Assembly: GCA_020846515.1 (NCBI GenBank) | Contig: JADLDX010000339.1 | Location: forward strand, 1 to 9,252 | Reading direction: 5' to 3' | Source: Pirellulaceae bacterium | Lineage (GTDB): Bacteria; Planctomycetota; Planctomycetia; Pirellulales; Pirellulaceae | Length of the DNA: 9,252 nt | In this document: piece by piece, positions 7,551-9,252 of the stretch | Layout: every line of letters begins with the position of its first letter | Numbering within the stretch: position 1 is the first letter of the stretch | Notes under the pieces: model-generated | Database searches by the model: none | Told to the model about the DNA's origin: nothing | What the model saw: the letters and a program-made list of their open reading frames with translations, nothing else | Program-made: the position numbers and the translations under genes

Positions 7551-7819
7551 AGAACGCGTACGACACAGCTTCTCGACGCGTCCGATTCGGGATTATGGCC
7601 GTTAAATTTCGACGTCATGACCAATCGGACGTGACGAAATGCTTGGTTATCAACGAGTATTTGACAGCATTATTGCCGGTATGATTCTCAGCGCGATTGC
7701 CAGTAATTCATGGCAATTTCAACATCGCTTTTGTCCAGGATAACCGATTTTCCATGATTTCATTTCGCATACAGCGCCTTGCATGTTCGTAGAGGCCCGG
7801 ACCCACGCGGCAATAGGCC

Positions 7820-7848
7820 GTGACAAAAAACGACAAAACAGCTAGACT
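7820..7848 (+). promoter_or_regulatory. Candidate sigma70-type promoter for the zinc protein/RluA operon
   Basis: GTGACA at 7820-7825 (5 of 6 matches to TTGACA) and TAGACT at 7843-7848 (4 of 6 to TATAAT) are 17 bp apart. The spacer is A-rich. Transcription would begin near 7855, leaving a leader of about 70 nt before the ATG at 7926. Found by eye only. Confidence 0.35.
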
Positions 7849-7912
7849 TTAGTCATGCTCGGATTCCTGCCCCATTTTTTCTTGAGGCCATTTCGAGCGA
7901 TTACCTTCGATT

Positions 7913-7916
7913 AGGA
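7913..7916 (+). promoter_or_regulatory. Shine-Dalgarno AGGA for the zinc-binding protein gene
   Basis: AGGA lies 9 nt ahead of the ATG at 7926 and supports that start over the in-frame ATG codons 12 and 15 nt further on. The ATG at 7916 is out of frame. Confidence 0.5.
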
Positions 7917-7925
7917 TGACGTGCA

Positions 7926-8204
7926 ATGGCCCGCGACATGATGACTCGCTGTCAAGTCAAGAGAAAATACAAGATCGATGGCGCCAAGGAATGGCGTTGG
8001 TGCGAAGTCGCGGTGACCGAGGTTCGTGAAGGCGAAGATATTCGATGTTTACATTGCCATGGCAACGTTCGTGTGCATCGGCAGAAGATTGAAACCGGCC
8101 CGCAAGATCATGTCGAGCACAAGTCGCGGGACGAGTCGAAGAGTTGCCAAGGCGGCCATTCATTCGAAGGCACGCACCGTCAATCGGCCAAGCCGGTTGC
8201 CTGA
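7926..8204 (+). CDS. Small putative zinc-binding protein (CoiA-like zinc motif)
   Basis: This encodes a 92-residue basic protein, not a named family as far as I can tell. Candidate metal ligands are C41 and C44 in CLHCHGNVRVH, His62 and His65 in DHVEH, and C74 in SKSCQGG, with further histidines at 45, 51, 78 and 84. The order CxxC...Vx2H...HxxH...C loosely resembles the zinc motif seen at the N-terminus of CoiA-like competence proteins and in small stand-alone bacterial relatives; that comparison is inference. No signal peptide or membrane segment is seen, so it is probably cytoplasmic. The start is supported by AGGA 9 nt upstream. The pseudouridine synthase start lies 14 nt after its stop on the same strand, suggesting a shared transcript. 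It might contact nucleic acid, but nothing here proves that. Confidence 0.78.
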   Translation: MARDMMTRCQVKRKYKIDGAKEWRWCEVAVTEVREGEDIRCLHCHGNVRVHRQKIETGPQDHVEHKSRDESKSCQGGHSFEGTHRQSAKPVA

Positions 8205-8218
8205 CCGACGGTCCATCT

Positions 8219-9133
8219 GTGACGCTCAATCAGGGCTACAGCTATCGACAGCAACTTGGCCCCGAAGCTATCGGACGAACGACGTTTGAGTATCTTGTCG
8301 AGCACTTTTCCCATTCATCACTTGCCCAGTGGTTAACGCGACTGGCCGCCGGCGAGGTGTTATTGCAAGGCAAGCCGGCTGACGGCCAAGAAGTCTTGCG
8401 GTCTGGCGATGTGTTGATCTGGAACCGCGCGGCATGGATTGAAGAAGATGTACCGCGCGAGGTGGCGGTCGCTTACCAGGACAAGCACGTATTGGTGGTT
8501 GTCAAACCGAGCGGCTTACCAACGCTTCCAGGTGGCGGTTTCTATGTGAACACGTTGCTGAGTCTGGTCCGTAATGATTTCCCAAGTGCCCGACCGCTGC
8601 ATCGCTTGGGCCGAGCCACCTCTGGGCTGGTGATGTTTGCCCTAGACTCGCATTCGGCTTCGACGCTGACACGATCTTGGCCATCGATCGAAAAACAGTA
8701 TCAGGCTCTCGCGCAATATCCCGCTGGTCAGGCTAGTTACGATATTCGCACACCCATTGGTATTCAGCGTCATCCGAGACTAGGCAGCGTGCACGCGGCG
8801 CACCCTGAGGGCAAACCTGCCTGGAGCATCGCTCGACGCTTGGAAGTCAGTGCTGACGACACCACGTTATTTGAAGTTGACCTGCATTCAGGTCGTCCGC
8901 ATCAGATTCGTATCCATCTGGCCAGCATTGGCCATCCCTTAGTGGGCGATCCGCTCTACGACATCGGCGGCGTTCCCAAGAGCTTGCAGCCCGGCTTACC
9001 AGGTGACGCGGGATATTGGTTACATGCTAAACGCCTGGTGTTCCCCCTGCCCCATTCCGGCGCACGCATGGAAGTGCATGCGCCTCTGCCCGAGCTGCTG
9101 CGCAGCAGCGGAACTAACCCTCCTGCTGCGTAG
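8219..9133 (+). CDS. RluA-family pseudouridine synthase with Gly in place of catalytic Asp
   Basis: A 304-residue protein of the RluA pseudouridine synthase family, which isomerises uridine in rRNA or tRNA. Residues about 18-72 look like an S4-type RNA-binding domain (AAGEVLLQGKPADGQEVLRSGDVLIW). Catalytic-domain landmarks are KPSGLPT (96-102), HRLGRATSG (128-136), HSGRPHQIRIHLASIGHPLVGDPLY (223-247, partly shown) and LHAKRLVFPLP (268-278). The family's catalytic Asp belongs to HRLDxxTSG; here codon GGC gives Gly131. I recall an HRLGRGTSG-type subgroup in bacteria and plants, so this may be a lineage trait and not an inactivating mutation. The GTG at 8219 is chosen because the homologous part begins at VTLNQGY. 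An ATG at 8144 would overlap the previous gene by 61 nt with unrelated sequence. No clear Shine-Dalgarno is seen, so coupling to the upstream gene 14 nt away is plausible. The tail LLRSSGTNPPAA is encoded by palindromic repeat DNA. Target RNA unknown. Confidence 0.9.
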   Translation: MTLNQGYSYRQQLGPEAIGRTTFEYLVEHFSHSSLAQWLTRLAAGEVLLQGKPADGQEVLRSGDVLIWNRAAWIEEDVPREVAVAYQDKHVLVVVKPSGLPTLPGGGFYVNTLLSLVRNDFPSARPLHRLGRATSGLVMFALDSHSASTLTRSWPSIEKQYQALAQYPAGQASYDIRTPIGIQRHPRLGSVHAAHPEGKPAWSIARRLEVSADDTTLFEVDLHSGRPHQIRIHLASIGHPLVGDPLYDIGGVPKSLQPGLPGDAGYWLHAKRLVFPLPHSGARMEVHAPLPELLRSSGTNPPAA

Positions 9134-9145
9134 CAGTGGGAGGGT
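9094..9145. repeat. Duplicated CTGCTGCG palindromes over the 3' end of the RluA-type gene
   Basis: GCTGCTGCGCAGCAGC (9094-9109) is a perfect 16 bp palindrome. A near copy, CTGCTGCGTAGCAG (9123-9136), follows and contains the TAG stop codon. Arms ACCCTCC (9117-9123) and GGAGGGT (9139-9145) enclose the second copy in a longer hairpin. This could end the transcript as an RNA hairpin, but no T-tract follows. It is more likely part of a repeat that extends into the coding end. Confidence 0.65.
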
Positions 9146-9163
9146 CGCCTGGCGTCAGCTCAG

Positions 9164-9246
9164 TCGGGGAGGGTGCCTCCCGTGCTAACCACGGCATGAA
9201 GTACTTCGCTGCTGACTCGCTTGTGCGGCGCAGGCACCCTCCCCGA
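9164..9246. repeat. 83 bp element with perfect 15 bp terminal inverted repeats (MITE-like)
   Basis: TCGGGGAGGGTGCCT (9164-9178) is exactly complementary to AGGCACCCTCCCCGA (9232-9246). Inside are further inverted repeats: CCGTG/CACGG (9180-9184 and 9190-9194), the palindrome GAAGTACTTC (9198-9207), and CTGC/GCAG (9209-9212 and 9230-9233, touching the right arm). The strand could fold as a long outer stem with several internal hairpins. There is no coding capacity. It may be a non-autonomous mobile repeat, a REP-like dispersed element or a transcript-end structure. An A-run follows on the plus strand, the wrong base for a plus-strand intrinsic terminator. Confidence 0.75.
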
Positions 9247-9252
9247 AAAAAC

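Larger units (their letters stand above)
7551..7925. other. Intergenic region with two inverted repeats, no convincing gene
   Basis: This 375 bp stretch follows the photolyase fusion gene. It holds a perfect 9 bp inverted repeat, CGTCCGATT (7579-7587) with AATCGGACG (7623-7631), around a 35 nt loop. It also holds a 7 bp hairpin, ATTGCCA (7696-7702) with TGGCAAT (7711-7717), followed by a short TTT. The second might act as a weak terminator for the photolyase gene. A 34-codon frame at 7639-7743 has no good ribosome-binding site and is not called. A promoter candidate lies at 7820-7848, ahead of the next operon. Confidence 0.55.

Noticed and set aside
7639..7743. 34-codon small frame downstream of the photolyase gene
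   Set aside because: There is no good ribosome-binding site and no recognisable motif; a frame this short is expected by chance. The apparent hydrophobic stretch is too weak to call a membrane peptide.
8144..8218. Upstream ATG extension of the RluA-type gene
   Set aside because: It would overlap the preceding gene by 61 nt, and the added 25 residues are unlike the family. The homologous region begins at the GTG at 8219.
9232..9252. Intrinsic terminator suggested by the GC-rich arm followed by an A-run
   Set aside because: On the plus strand the run is A, not T. On the minus strand the T-run precedes the stem, so neither orientation has terminator geometry.

Overview
The window looks like chromosomal DNA from a planctomycete, most likely of the Pirellulales. 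The strongest evidence is the pair of planctomycete-typical paralogous families at the left: a cytochrome-like DUF1549/DUF1553 protein followed by a Tat-exported DUF1501 protein. Supporting evidence is the moderate GC content judged by eye, few strong Shine-Dalgarno sites, long spurious antisense frames, and structured intergenic repeats of a kind I associate with this group. The taxonomic call is inference from gene content, not a database match.

Layout. (1) At 2-2311 is the 3' part of a DUF1549/DUF1553 gene that enters from outside the window. Between it and its usual partner, the DUF1501 gene (2535-3959), lie about 2.4 copies of a 73-74 bp palindromic tandem repeat. (2) A convergent gap with two small hairpins separates this from a minus-strand two-gene operon. 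That operon encodes an 83-residue protein of unknown function and a 120-residue retropepsin-like clan AA aspartic protease, overlapping by GTGA. (3) A divergent intergenic region of about 350 bp precedes a large plus-strand gene (5061-7550). It encodes a class II DNA photolyase joined in frame to a renalase-like FAD/NAD(P) oxidoreductase. (4) After a gene-free gap of 375 bp holding one plausible promoter, a short operon encodes a 92-residue putative zinc-binding protein and an RluA-family pseudouridine synthase. The synthase has Gly where the family's catalytic Asp normally sits. (5) The right end is packed with palindromes and an 83 bp element with perfect 15 bp terminal inverted repeats.

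How the genes work together. The first two genes are a known planctomycete pairing of unresolved, probably exported, function. The photolyase/oxidoreductase fusion suggests a light-dependent DNA-repair flavoenzyme carrying its own second flavin domain, which might supply reducing power. The protease pair is a compact, translationally coupled module of unknown job. The last two genes are probably co-transcribed; the rRNA or tRNA target of the synthase cannot be read from sequence. I see no CRISPR array, tRNA, rRNA, transposase or phage gene. The most unusual items are the fused photolyase, the Asp-less RluA-type enzyme, the protease module, the CoiA-like zinc protein, and the two unrelated structured repeat families.
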